Positions 10,801 through 25,800 of a DNA stretch of 64,000 nt are shown here, piece after piece. The notes beneath the pieces were generated by a model, which saw nothing but the letters and a program-made list of their open reading frames with translations, did no database searches and was not told the origin of the DNA. Where the stretch lies: positions 1,054,001 to 1,118,000 of the forward strand of contig JBAJFG010000002.1 in the NCBI GenBank assembly GCA_037903475.1, written 5' to 3'. The stretch is from Ancylostoma caninum (Eukaryota; Nematoda; Chromadorea; Rhabditida; Ancylostomatidae). A program made the translations under genes and the position numbers. Position 1 is the first letter of the stretch, and each line of letters opens with the position of its first letter.

Positions 10801-13800
10801 TCAATTTATGACAAATTTGGATGTGGAACTAGCTTTGCTTTTGCCTTCTCATTGAATGGAAAACTGTCACAGATGAGCATCGAGGTCTGAGGCCTCCTTG
10901 CCATATATTTCTAGCTAGATGCATATAAAGTCTGGACTTCACGGGTGTTTTTAATCTTTCCTCAGTTCGCAAAAATCCTTTTTTGAAATTCGTGCCGAGA
11001 CACGCAATTCAAGCAGTAGTGAACAGGTTTTTCGTGTCAGTTGTACATGAAACTTCCGCTCTGCATGGTTCGTGTTCCCTTTGTGATTTCTCGCTCATTT
11101 TTGTCGCATAGCTGCTACTTAGTTCTCCTATGCGCTGAAAAAGGATGTCCTTGTCGATCCATAAAGATCACCATTTGGTGGATTCTTTTTACGGCTTGTT
11201 CATCATCTACTTCGCAGATCTTCTCAAAAGATCAAAGGGTGCTCAACACGGTTTAGATATTTGGAAATCCAGTCATTTTGTGTCTTCTTATTGAACTGTA
11301 TGTCGAGCTTGCAGGTGGACAAAGCAAGCGATGTGGACGAAGGTTGAGAGCTTTGTGAATCTGCTCTGTTTCAGAGAAACTTCGTTTTGATCTTGACCAG
11401 GGCCTGTGCCGATGCCTGACCGTTGTCAACGAACTGGACGTCCACGAACTCCTTTCGGGTTCGCGATATCGCACCTCGTTGAATCGCACACTATTTTCCC
11501 TAAATTCGGCTGTCTGCTCCCCATGATCACGGGGTCATGAACGTGGATCGCGACCACATTCGTGAGAATGTCATTGAACTGAGCTGCCGACTATGTCGCG
11601 ACATCAGCGAGAACACACGCTTTATTATAGGAATTTCACGAACATCTCGCGACAAATGTGAACGAGAATGTCACGACATGTTGGCAGCCGAGAGTTCACT
11701 ACATGAGGAGCTTTACTACCAGCTTAGATAGCACATGGAGGAAAACACGTCGTGTACTGTTTTTTTTCTAATTGGTGCTGGCGCACTCCTCCAACAGCAG
11801 TGAGTTCAGCCAGTGGATAGGTGCCTGCGACGCAACTATGACTTTGGCGCGCAATCTCGAATAGAGGTGAGCCGGCGTCCAGAAGTGGGGGCTCGCCTAC
11901 AGATGGCTCCAATGGTGTAATATGAGGATCTTATGTGATACCCCTGCCTCTTGACGCTTTTAAACTGTTGGACCTTATCACAGCAGTGGACCCGTCTCCA
12001 TCACTTCTGAGCGCCGGTGCTTCCTTATCACAGCATATGGAGCAGTGGATACGGAATGAGTGTGTAAACAATGTACAGATATGAATTTAAGTAGGATAAC
12101 CGCCCTACTGAATCCTCAATATGGGATCAGCGAATTTCGTGACACACACCACAAAACACATATATAGTACACATACACATACAAAGCCCGTTATTTTTAG
12201 TCATGGTATTGGGTTGTCGGGAAAGGTCTCGCGGTTTTCGTTTTGAATACAAGGAAACACATTAGGAAACGAGGTGACAACGCCACGTTCTGTCACTCTT
12301 TGCCACTTTTCGGGCAGTTTTTTTATACCTTCAGCGTAGAACTATTTCGACTTTGACTCAAAGAAAGTGTTCAACCAGCAATCCAAGCAATCCATGTCAT
12401 TTTCATCATTGCATGTTTTTTCCTTGCATGGCGTTGGAGAGCGAAAGAAAGAGAGGTATTAATGTATTGGCGCAAGGTCAGAGCAGGTGAAGCAGCACTT
12501 TCCATCAAAAGTTGAGTACCCTCAGATGAGAAAGTCCTGCACTGCTATGCAGGAATCGGATCGCGCCGTGGTTCGGACGCTTCTCTGCAATTTTGGAGGC
12601 CGATCTATCTAGTTGCTGACAGTACAGGTCTGCCATGACGGTACCGCCGCATGGCAGTAATTTGTAGTGAACGATGCCTTTGCAGTCCCACCAAACGGAG
12701 ATGGCTGCAGCTCAGGCTCCTCATTCTTGTCAACCCACTGTCGGTCCCGCTTACTGTTAATGTAGAGGCACCACTTCTCATCTCCTGTGACGAGGGACCT
12801 CAGCCAGTTCTCTGTGCGCCTGTACGAGAGCAATTCATTAGCCATCTCTGAACGATCGCGTTCCGTGATCGGCTAAGGTGAACATCCAAGACGTGCGTCA
12901 GTCCACGCGTAGTCTGTCATGGATCTGATTCCACCAGTTGCACCAATCGATCATTATCGAATTCAGACTCACGTCCCGTTCTTGCACAGTCATTGCCGTC
13001 TCCATAACGAAAGCGTCTAAACCATTCTTGTGAAGCGTCTTCAGACACTGTGCCTTCAACGTATTCAGCCATAATACGGCGGTTTGATGAGGCCGCCGCT
13101 TCACCACATTTGAAGTCATATAACCATAGGCCATGAACGTACTGTCTTGTAACCTCCATCTTCTTGAAATGAGTCGTGCAGGAGTTTTCATTAAATGATA
13201 ATAATAAACTTGCGCACACCTGCTCTCGCTATATATGTACAAAAGAAAATGTGCCGTAAAGTAGCGGGGGGGGGGGGGCAAAAAATAGCGCATTTTGAAA
13301 ACCGCGAGAACTTTTCCGGCAACCTAATATTGGATTGTTCGGAAAGTAATTGGGATCTTTGAGCGTTGCAAAAAAAATAATTTCTCATAATGAAAGGATC
13401 TTAACCAATGATATATTTTCTATTAGGTGTCCCACAAATAATGGCCGTTTTGGAGGACGCATAACTCAGCTCAATCTTGAGCAATAAAAAATGTTGTAGT
13501 TAGCATTTCATGCAGATTATTGTGGTCTAGTGAATATGTAAAGAAGAAGCTCAATTCACAGGAGTCAATGAAATGCGAAGGATCAATTTTCAGTACGCAT
13601 TGATTCACATAAATTTTCTAGAAGAAAAGTGGACTCACTGCAGGTTCAGAAGGATATTCTATTAGGCAAGGGTCTGGGCAATCCAGTGTTCTAAGGAGAG
13701 ATCGAACGCCTCACTCGAAGAAATTTTTCGTGGCAGGATGTGAACCTGTGTGGATTTGCCCGTCCCGCCAGTGGACGTGCACTTCTTCGTCTCACCAAAA

Positions 13801-16800
13801 CTGAGGAATTCTCAACTGAATCTCGAAGCCGAGCCCCAAATGGTAACAGGCAAGGCATTTAGTAAATTTTACTTCTTGCCTAGTCTACCTGCTGTCGATC
13901 ACCTCCAGCAGTATTTCATCCATCAAAAAAAGTCACCCTTTTCTGAGATCTCGAGGTTTGTTGAGTATATCCAGATCTCCCTCAGCGATACAAACAGAAC
14001 AAAACTTCATTTTATTAAGCAATGTCCACTCATCACTAAAAGAGGCCCACTTTTCCTGTTAACTCGGCAACAGTGTTTACTAGAGGGACTGAAGTAAATG
14101 GTGCCGCAAGTTAAGCACTGTCCGGCAATGCTTTTGTTCAAAATGCACTTTGCCCTTTTTTGCGGTGTTTAGTTTCCAAGATGGAACAGCGACCAGTGAT
14201 TTAGTTGCGCCCAGCCCAGCTGCTAACATTTTTATGGACTGCATCAGAATTCTCGTTCCGCCTCCAGAACTATGCTTTCGTTTCAGAGAAGGTTCATGAC
14301 CATCACCCGGTCAAAGTTGAAAACTCGTATCGTTCTGGAAGTGCTTTTCTAGTCACAGCTTCCGTGTCATTATAACAGGACTACCTGGCCAAATGCAGAG
14401 CTAACACCAGACCCGGCTTTCGCTCTATTCGTGCAGAAAAAGTCAAAAAATTGGGAGAGCACAAAGCAGCGTTTTGCCTCATCGTACAATGACGTCTGCA
14501 GGAACCATAAAAAAGGTGACTGGGAAAGCGTTTTAGGAAACAAATACAGCAGGTCTTGCTCTTTATAATCATTCAAAATTTGTCTATGTAGCTTCTAAAG
14601 CAATGGATTTATGAGCTTCCAAAAAGTTATTACTAGGTTACCGCCATTTAATGCGGAACAACCTAATATTTTGTACGATTACCGTTAGCCGTCTTTTGGT
14701 AATTTCATAATTCCTCTCGTATAAAACTTCTGGTCTTTTTCAGCAAAAAACTGGGCTACATAAGATTCGATATCCTCATCTTCGGTAAGGCTTACCCATT
14801 CAGGGCTGAGATTCATGAAACGATAACCAAGCAAACCACGAATGGCTAGCCTGATCGGCTGTGCGTATTGACTACATAGAGCTAAGAGACGCAGACGGCA
14901 AAAGTTGGTTTGCTAGCCTGGGCTTGCTTGGTTATCGTTTCATGAATCCCAGCCCAGGTAGTTCTGCAACGATCGAAAGTGGTGGTGAGATAGCACAAGA
15001 CCAGGGCTATATGATGGATGCAACATCAATTCCCAACTCTGTTCCAGTGATTTTGCCAAGTCGCCAAAAATGTATGCGGTCTAGCATTGTCTTGGTGGAA
15101 CACTACTCCTTTGGGACTCCGTACGTGCTTCCAAGGAACGGAACCAGAATGCCAATTCGGACCTCTACTGTCGACAACTAATGAAAATAGCCAAAGCAAT
15201 TTGAAAAAAAAACAAGCGGAATTAGCGAGTCGCGAAGGAGTAGCGTCCCACCAAGACAATGCTATACCGCATACATTTTTGGCGACTCGGCAAAAATCAT
15301 TGGAGCTTATATAGGAACTGGTATTGCATCCATTATAAAGCACTTGCTTTGCGCCATCTGACAACTACTTATTCCGATCGTTGCAGAACTACCTGAATGG
15401 GAAAACCTTACTAAAGATGTGGATGTCAAATCTTAGATAGCCCAGTTTTTTGCTGAAGAAGACCGGATGTTCTGTGCGAAAGGAGTCATGAAATTGCCAG
15501 AAAGACGTCAAAGGGTAATCGAACCAAATAGAGGATATATAGAAGATATATGTATATAAAATATGTATGTGAAATATTGATCAACGTTTTTCATTATGAG
15601 GAGATAAAATTTTTTGCAACCATAAAAATCTCATTTACTTTCCGAAGAACCCAATAGCACAACTCCATCAACAGATAGATCTCATGGGAGTCTGCACCTC
15701 ACAGATGTATCTTCCAATATGGAAAAAGACAAATTCAAAATGACTATGCTCACAGAATTGAGAAAACGATCCCGGCGACACAACAAAGAACACATATCAT
15801 CAAAATAAATCCACCAACTACAATCCACACCAGATACGTTGTTACGAAGTCGGATGGACACTGAAAGTTTGTTTATGATTGTATTGAAGTTTGTCACATT
15901 TACGTAACATTGTTCCTTTTCAAGATATGCAGGTCCACTTCCTATTCTAATTCCTATTAAAACGATAAAGTTTTGGCTGATGATCTAATGCCCAATTTTA
16001 ACCCCCTTATCGTGCGATGCGACGGCGGGTATTGTTTATTGTTTATACTCTTTTATCACACCAGCATAGAGTAAATAAATGATGCTTTAGGGTCTGCCCA
16101 TGTCTCGATTGGACCAGCCAGTGTTTTCTAACCACTCTGGCCGTCCTTCGCCCCCACGCCTCATACTTTATCAGCTTACCTCTTCCAAGCTAAAACAGCG
16201 TGGTTCTAACCATTTTCGTAAAGAAAAATTGTTGTTTCCTCTCATGCGTTGAGTATTCTAATACAGATAAGTATCCTCCAACGACGATTCCCTTGTACCT
16301 TTTGACTGACCGGTCAAAACAGAAAAGAATAAACAATTACATGTAACCGATTTAGTGTGGAATGTTCAACGTAGTTTTGGCTTGATGAAGGAACTGTTTT
16401 GGATCTAGCTGTTAGTCACAGCTTACCCTTTTGGAAACAACGATAACATATACAGTTATGGTAACGTTGCCAATATAGAAAACCCACTTACATTTCGTCC
16501 GAATCACCCCTATATCTCTCTTAAAATTATTAAATAACGAAAAAGAGACGGACGTAAATGTCATAAAAATCGCTCTCAACGAAATACTCCTGAAAAAAAA
16601 ACAGATTTCAAGCAATACTTTCTAAACTACATTAGACATAACATCGAATTTCACACGCTTAAAAACTATTTATACTCACTAGCAAAAAATAAAATTAACA
16701 AAATTGTCCATTATATCATTTGATCATAATTTCTTAGCAGTTATACCTCATGATCAAAAACCCTTCCTATTGTTCCTATTACGCGAATTCCACTTCCAGC

Positions 16801-19800
16801 ATTTGGACAGGGCAAAATTTTATCTCAAGATCACCGTACTCCTCCAACCTTTTACATACATACATAACAGACTTGACAACTTTAACATTAATAAAATAGT
16901 CAATGAGTATTTCGTCTAATTACAAGGTGCGCCAGAAACTCTTGCACACTATATTTAGTACACCGCAAGAGCGGAATTCAATGTAATGGCATGACCTCTA
17001 TGGCCACACTGAGCCAACTCGATAGCGACTTAAATGACCTACAAAATCGGGAATTTGTCAGCATCTGCTTTTGTAACAGCATAAAGTCGAGTGGGAGGCG
17101 CACCCACTGCAGCACGGTGGTACTCCTTATATAAATCCTTCTAAAGCTTTTCCTTTTTTTGTACGAGCTCAAACTTTTCTGTAATGTACAGGGGTATCAA
17201 AAAGTTTCCGGCCTGGACCACTTGTAGATTAGCTACCACAGTGAAATTTTACATGAAGTAAACGTGCATCCCTCGAAGACCAAAACACTCTGCAACTTCT
17301 CATTCTATTAAAGTTATCCAACTTTATAAGAATTTGCATCACCCCAATTTAAACACCAAAAATAGATTCTTTTTCGTTATCTAATTTGTTCTGATGAAGT
17401 GCCGTTTCAGATTTTCTCACGGATTCTAGTAGCTAGTTCCTAGACCCCGTCTAAGCTTGCTGGCGAAATGCATTCGCATTGACATGAAGCGATACAAGTT
17501 TGTGAAAAAGAATGTCTCAATGAAGAGCCTGAATTCCATGGTTAAATTTCTGCCTCACCCTCGGTTCCGTGCTCGATCGTACTAGTCTCAGAGATCTGCC
17601 CGTCCTGACCAACTACTCCACGATTGGGACTTCAAATCTTGATAGTGAATTGGCCACTTGCAGGCGGTCAAGACACTGCTGAATGTCTCTTTCTATTTCA
17701 ACAAAACCCCAGAAATCTCCTTTGAATATTCAACTGGAATTTTCTTGTTGACCGCAGAAAAGGTTTCAGAGACTCAATGTTCTGCGAAGGTTAAAATTAT
17801 TAGGTTGTCGAAAGTTTTGCACCAAGATCTTTTAGGATCTGGAATTCTATAGACTCTGAACCAAAATGCCACCACATGTGAAGTGTAGGATACAGCTAGC
17901 TGCGGCCGTGCAATAACCTCCAGACATCTCGAAGCGCTGGTTTACAGAAAACTGATAACGGATTGGGTCCCCCACTAACTGAATATCTTGCAAGACTTAG
18001 TGTGTGCCAGTCTTCACTGCTGCGTCCCCCCCCCCTCAGGAGGAATTTTCTCCGCCAACTCATTACTGGAGATGAGAGTTGGTGCAGTTTGCTAACCATA
18101 CAGGAGAGAAAAGTTGATTCCGGCAGAGCGAACCATCTCCAAAACAGCCGAAAGGAGAAGTGCACGAAAGAGGGTTTTTCTGTGTTTTTGGTGGAATTTC
18201 GAGGGAATGTTGTACCGATAAGTGCTGACACCTGGGCGATCGTGACTGCCTAGTCCTACTCTTCTTAACTATAGAAAATGGTAGACGGAACACGCCTGGA
18301 GCGGGGAGAAGTTGGACATTTTTCTTCACTTCATGACAACGCCCGAATCCAACTGGCAAAGCTTACTAGCCAAAAAACTGCCGAACTCGATTGAGAAATT
18401 CTACTACACCATGCTTATTCTCCTGACTTATCTTCATCTGAATACCACTTGTTCGGAGTGAAGGTGCATGCACGAGAAAAGAAATTTGATGATCGGACCA
18501 AACCGAAAAGTGAGATTTCAAGGTTCTCGGACTCGCACCTGCCAGAGTTCTTGACTTCTGAAGCTGATGCTCCATTGAAGCGTTGCCCATATCTCGTGGA
18601 TCATAAAGGTAGTTATTTTGTTGATAGATATCTGGTCACAATGAACTTATCATTCTTTGGAAAAAGTATGAAATTAGGTGCAAGGCTTTCGGACCAACCC
18701 AATACTAGACGGTTGCCTAGAGAATTCCGAAGGAAGCTTTGAATGGCTTAGATCCTTGCACACTTTCTGCCCCTAAAGCCTGTCTGCGATGCTCAATAAT
18801 TTCTTCTACAGCGGCAATAATCCGCCTTCGCATTGTCCCTGTCTGCAGATCAGAGGTCGCTCCGTTTCTGACCATCTGTCACTTCATTTAAAACATTGAG
18901 TTCCAAAATTTTACGTGTGAATGCAAGAAGGCTTCCTCTTTGTTTGAAATTCAAGGGCGGATCTAGATTTTCTCTACTAGAGTTCGTTTACAAAACAAAA
19001 ATACGTCGGTTGCTTCTCGCTGGATATACATTTTTTGAGCGATAACCATGTCTTGGCTTGAATAAAACGTTTTTATTTTTGGGAGATCTAACGAGATCTC
19101 ATGGAGCTTTGCAAACTAACATGAAAGGCTTCAACCAACATAATGCTCACAAAACTGTACAGAAATATGGAACAGGCAAGCGGAGGCCGGAAGCTTTTTG
19201 ATACCTCGGTAGCTCTTTACTTGCCCTTTAACATCGTTAGCATGAAGCAGTCCATATTGATTATGATTAGTGCTGCATGACAATTAGATCTCACTCAGCA
19301 CAGGCCTTCCTCCGCGCACCATTCCAGGACACACAGTTTTTCCATCAGCAGATTTTGAATCTTGCTGAAACGTCCCTTTGGGCTATGCAATATGAGTTTG
19401 ATGCAGCAAGGTCTCTTCTCACTAAAATGATATTCAAATAAGACTAAGCGTGATGTCGATGTTGCGAACCACAAAAATCTAAAAACATTTGCTCTAACCG
19501 GGCTTCTTTTCAAAAATATGATGGAATTTTCGAAGGAAGAGAGAAAACGGAATCCTGTTCTCACCGCAGAATTCACCAATGCTTTTTACATCTATGCCAT
19601 TCTTCTGATGAGAATAGAACAGCGTTGTCCTGAATAGTGGCTTCAGTTCTAAGATGACATCGTTGCTCCGTGCCGCAATGGGTGCACCTCCCACTCGACT
19701 TTGAGCTAATATAAAAGCAATTGGAATTGGCGGCTTAATCTTGATCTGCTAGGTTATATGAGTTACTATTGAGTTGATTTAGTGCGATCATAATGGTCAT

Positions 19801-22800
19801 GCCATTGCATTGAATTCGGCTGCTGTGGTGGTACTACTATCGGGGCAAAGTGAACCCGTATCCTGGCGTTCTCTATACCACTGAGCTACGGCGGGTTCTT
19901 TTCTCATCGGTGTATCAGCATCCTGGCGATTCTCTCACGGCTTGGCCAAAGCGGACCCATTCTCCGTGGGCGGACCCCTACCCTGGCGTTCTCCACGCTA
20001 TTGAGCAACGGCGGGTCCTTCCTCGTGGACCCACCGGACCCCTACTCCATCGGTGGACCCATATCCTAGCGGTCTCTACGTTACTGAGCCGAAGCGAACC
20101 GATCCTATAATGACCTTGTGGCCATATAAATGGCGGACCTGAATGGTGGTTCCTTCACACTATGGGCCACAATGGGCCCTTCAGCCCTTACTCCGGGGTT
20201 TTTATCACAATTAGGGAAAATCGGACCCGCTCTCCATAGGCGAAGCCGTATCCTAGCGTTTTCACCACATTTTAGGCCACGACACATCTGTTTTCTATTT
20301 GAGCACTCATACCCCTTGTGAATCTCAAGAGCAGTGGTAAAGGCTTGGGAGTTATTCAGGAATGTTGATCAACTATTTGTTGATTTTGATCAACTAATGG
20401 TTGACTGGTTACATAATGTCATGCCTCGCTATATTGAAGTATTTACTCTGCATGTTAGCGCACAAGCTTTCGCAAATGAACGGATATCGTCTTTCTCGAA
20501 ATGAACAGATATCGTGACTGCACAATCGCATCGCGTCCTCAGCAGGAGATGCGGCAGAGACATCCACCAAAATGAGCCTACCGCGTAGGTCCAGCCATCA
20601 CTCAGCTTCCGAGACACTCTAGAGTTCTCATCGAATCTGCCCATCTCTTCAATGGAGGTGCCTAGAGCGCCGCGACAGTGGAAGGCTGATTTTCGCCAGC
20701 GAAGGTGATGAAATCGCCATACCGTGCATGCTGGAGAGGCAGGAGTGACATAGGTGGCGGGTCCCAAAACAAACGTGTCTGAGTTCCTAGAAATCAGCCG
20801 CCTCATCTCGCAATCTATGCCTCAGGATTATCGGTGTCTACGAGTGTCGCCCCGTTATGGAACAATACATATATCTGGCGCTCTAGCCCCCTTACGGCGC
20901 TTTGTTTGATAAATAGATAACCCCTTGGTAGTTTGATTTTTCTGGAGATAATATCAGCTCTTGCTCTTCAAGATGCCCAATGGGGTCAACCAGCAGACTG
21001 AAAATGAACTCAGAAAAAAGCCAGTTCTTTGCCAGTTTGAAGTACATCAAGTCGATTTTCGAAAACAGGCTTGCTTCACTTCCCTGTTTTACACAGAAGT
21101 CAAGCTGTTCTGAAATACGTATGGATTCACCGTGTGAAAAGAAGTTAGTCCAGCAAGAAAATAACTTCATAGAACAATGTTCGGACAGAAAACAAGAAAA
21201 TGAAAAAAATTCTCTGTAGCAAAACATATAAATGCATTTCCTTGATGAGAACGCGACTGAATTTGCGAATAAACAGTGAACTTCATGTGGAGATCAAGAC
21301 CTGTTCTACCTCCCATAGGAGTGTCATTTTCCTAAGGGCTAAGCTTTTTATGACATAGAACAAAAATGAACGAACTTCAGTTGCGGCGCCACGGCAGTGA
21401 TCTCCACTGGCATCTCTGTGGCTGCTTTCACAGTAACGGAGCTCGCTTCGAATGAGAGCGATTCTTTGTTTTTAATAAGACATGTCTATTCCGTAAAGGC
21501 ATACGTAGGACTTCGCGGATGTTGTATTTCGATGCGCCAAAATTTATGACGCATTCTGTACATAAATAAATTAAAGACAGACCTGTTTGCCTTCGAAACC
21601 GCACTTTGGAACTGCCATTGGGCGTGTTCCACCTCTCGTGAACCATATATCCTCCTCGTTTTCATACAGTGCAGTATAATTCTAAAAAATGAGCGTTTTT
21701 TTCATGCGTTACTCACGTTCCGCATTCCTTTAAGGGCATGTTCGACACAACTTTAGGAGCTCATTCACAGTGCTCCTCTCAAAATTACTTCCCTTATGTA
21801 GCAGACAACCTACCACCTTGTTTCCGCAAAACGGATTCTCCGGTAATTTTGTTAGCCAAAACTGGAGAATAAATTGCTGAGAACACTAAGATGTTACCAG
21901 AGCTCATCGAAAATTACTCGACAGTATACACACAGTAGCGAGTATGCCAACGATCTTCGACTCTTCGATGACTTTTCTCAGGACAGTGCAGGACGACGAC
22001 AATCTTTACATATTTTCATACCCATATATGTTTGTCTGTGCTGCTGTACTAGAAGGGGACATCGACAATTATCGCCCAATTTGTTTAATGTCCGTCGTCC
22101 ACAACTTAACCACGGGAATGATCCTCGACAGAATCGAAAGGACACTACATGAATGACATCCGGGCGAGCAAACCGCGTTTTAAAAAGGATTCGGTACGAT
22201 CGAGCACATACCCACGGTCACAAGACTCACCAAAGTATCACGAGAGTACAAGATTTCCCTCTGCCTCCCTCTGATAACAACACTAACGCAGCCCGAATGG
22301 CGTGATGTGTCGAGTAGAAACCCTAGCAGCATCTCTCCCCACTTCCTGCCACCCTTAAGAAACCTTAAAGGCAGTGTGTCACTTCGTTTTCGTGTCTGAA
22401 CATCTACCAGATTCTGAATCTCCTCGACACGCTGAATCCAACGGTATACCTAAAATGTTACAAAAAGGTCTCTAAACCCTATTTTTAAACGTTTTTTCAG
22501 GACGGGATTTGTAACAGTTTGTCCAGCCGAATGGACGCGTGAAGCCATTGATCTCATCGATCCGACACGCCTAGACGTGTTGGCCAACTCTGCAGACGTG
22601 GCGGCAGCCAGCACGTTCACGGACCGCTCCGCCCAGGTGGTCCGTGAACTACACTTTCGGACCCTCCGAAAACGGGGTTTTCGTCATTTTTATGAGCTTT
22701 GACGTATATCTTTGGAATTAGCGTGACGAGGAGGTCTAGAGTCTGCTGGTATTTTCAGCCCACGAAACGAGTTGATAGACTGCCTTTAAGAAATCGCTGC

Positions 22801-25800
22801 TAAGGGAGCACCACTTGAGGGGAAGATGGCAGCAGCTGGTAGGAGATGCTCTAGGGTTTCTCCTCTAGCATTACGCCATTCGGCCCGCGTTCGTTCTACA
22901 CAGTTATCGGATAAGTACATCAATTTGAAGAAGCTTTCGCCCCTGTTGAGAAGGGTTCTGGAAGCAATGAGCAACCAAAATATACACAGCCAGTACATCA
23001 GGATATTTCGAGACCTCTACAACAACTTTATGACCAGAATTTCGTCATTTCACATCGACATCACCGCCGACGTCAAGAAAGGGGTTCAAAAAGACAATCG
23101 TTGCCAAAACTATTCAGCACATTCCCGAGTACGTCATGTGAAGATCAGAGTGGGATAGCATGGGAGCAAGTTGACGGCAACTACCCATCTTCGCTTCACT
23201 GATGATCATCCTCGTCCTTATAACGCCAATTATAAGTCAAGCAGAACTAATGCTAGCCGACTTCGACGACTAGTGAGAGAGAATTGCTCAATAACTCACG
23301 AAGGCGACGTTCATGAACAACAAGTAAGCCCCAGATACCCCATTTTCGCTCAATGGAAAGAACGTATGCGAACGCTTCAGGTACGTGTACCTAGTCCGGG
23401 AAGTCAGCGTTATAAACGGCTCAACGTCCACTCCAGCGCATGGCAGGAGGAAGCGAGCGGCCTGGATACATATGTACGATAGTAGTGGTGAGACAAGGAC
23501 CAGAAAAGTGAAGGTTGTTCCTCAACCAATCCAATGAAGTTGAGCAAAGTCAGAAGAGTGAAAGTCCATGGTGTACAAAATAGTGGAGGCTCGTTCCGAG
23601 ATGGTTCGCACTGGAACAATTCCACCATTGCTCAAGAAGGGAAAAAAGGACCACACATTCGAAGCCGAAATCTGAGACATGCTTATGATCTCGACAAGCT
23701 CACATGTCAGACAGCCAACATGTTAGAGTGAGATTTGTACCGGTGCCTTGCATTCGTGCCGGAACCCACGCTCAGCTCAACAGTAGTAGTGTCTCCAATC
23801 TGATTTTCGCTAAATATTTCATGAATCTCGCAAAACTGTATGTTGCGTAGTTGTAATTTTCTTCATGGAACAGAACAACATCTAGAAGGAAAAACTCTCC
23901 TTAAAATCCACTGAGAAATCAATATTTAAAGTTCAAACAAGGGATTTGCGTCCTTTGAAATTTCATAGTAATTTTGAGAAATCGTGAGTTGCACAAATTA
24001 TTTATTTCTGCGTGGCTATACCACGCTGATTATAGATGCAATATCAAGACTACAAGCACAATGAATAAGAAATTTGAGACAATCAGTAACTGGTGACTCC
24101 CTGGAGGGCAGGAGTGATTCAATTATGTTAGTACAATACATATATAATATGTATAGTATATCAATAAGCAGAATCGCGTCTTCTCTGTCTAAAGTTGGAT
24201 CATAAGCTATTTTTTGTTGTGGCAAATTGTATCTTAAATGATAACCTGAAAACCTATCAACTGGAAGATTATTCTTGCCACGAATGATTTTATAGATCAT
24301 AACAAGATCATGCTTGTTTCGTCGAGTAGTTACGGAAGGAATTTTAAAAGTTCGATTTTGAATAGGAGCCGAAGGAATGTTGCAAAGTTATACCCATGTA
24401 GTCCTATCCAAAGCTTTCTACTAAAGCTGTAATAGACAGATTCCAGATAATAGTGTTTTTTGACTTCGAAGTAAAACAGCAGCTAAAAACAGTAGTGTCA
24501 TATTCTAGGGTAGGTCGCCCATAAAATTCGTAGGCCAGTAAAATATGATTAGCTAATTTTTCGACCATGATTTGAAAAGGCTGTTCAAAGTCCTTTCGGC
24601 CCTTTTTCTCTAGAACATTACAATGTTCATCGAAGCTGAGTTCCGTAGTGGATGTTATCATAAGTCCTTGCGCTTTTTTTCAGGTTCTCTACCCCATTGT
24701 TCTGTCATATTGTCATTTTTCCGTAGCATGCTGCACACCCTCTGGAAGCGCTTTCCTTCCTCTACGATAGTATCTTTCCATAATATTATTGAAATGGTCA
24801 ACGGCTTAAGAGGAAAAGCGCCATTTTGAGAGGAAATACCATTTCCTCCCTATATTCAATAAAGAGCAGAAAGCACCGAATATTGTTTGAATAAGTGAGC
24901 TGTGTAGAACATAAGAACATCGTCAAAGGAACTGTTGGAGGGGCAGTTTGACGGGCTAAGGGTCGGATCCGACGGTATCATGGGGTAAGATGGCTAAACC
25001 CTTGCAAATGGATTTTTCCAGCAGGATTCCCTCACTTATTTGTGAGCTTCAAAAACTGTGATATCCATCTACACTATACGATTCCTCTGGAGCAATTCCT
25101 AGGTCTTCATGAAGAAAACCTGTTGGTGTAATTAAGGCCAAATATGTCTCCTTTGGACCTGGAAAATCACTGATGACCAGTGATTTCAAACAAAACCTCT
25201 CTTTCATACCTAGCACAGGTTGTTTGGGCAGTTTTGTTGGCCTTTCGGGATTCAGCGGAATGCCAGAATAGGCAGCTGTTAGTTGTGCTGCTTTTCAGTC
25301 ACTCAGCCTTAGAACATAAGCGAAGTGTCGTACAAGATAAAGTCTTTAAAAATTCTTGCAGTGGAAGAATAACACTTTCAAATCGTATTTGACTTGTACT
25401 CGAAAGCTAACAAATATGTGAAGAAAAGTGCCCCCGAAAAAAACGCAAGGACTTATATTGGTACGCAAGGACTTACGTAATATTTAATGTTAACGCCAAG
25501 TTACAAATAGTATCTGTTTCATTCAGTTCTTCCCCACCAAGGAAATAGGTATCTTCTGAATTGGATCAACCAGGATTGGGAGCTTCTATTTAACTGACCA
25601 GTCATCAATTGCAGTAACTGCTGATTGGAGAGTTACATGATCGGCACTATTCAATAAATTCTTGTGTATTTTTATGACATCCGCGAAAATCTTACAAGAG
25701 ACGTTGTATTGGCTCATCAAGTCAGGTATCTCCCGAGTGTATTTAATAAAAAGGATCGGAGAAAGAACTACTCCTTGGGGTACGCCACTGGCCACCGGAT

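Noticed and set aside
15026..15364. A single intact mariner transposase frame
   Set aside because: The frame crosses from one inverted transposase arm into the antisense of the other; only about 40 codons in the middle are real.
19850..19905. tRNA gene on the minus strand
   Set aside because: The A-box and B-box-like motifs are present but about 13 nt too close, with no acceptor-stem pairing.
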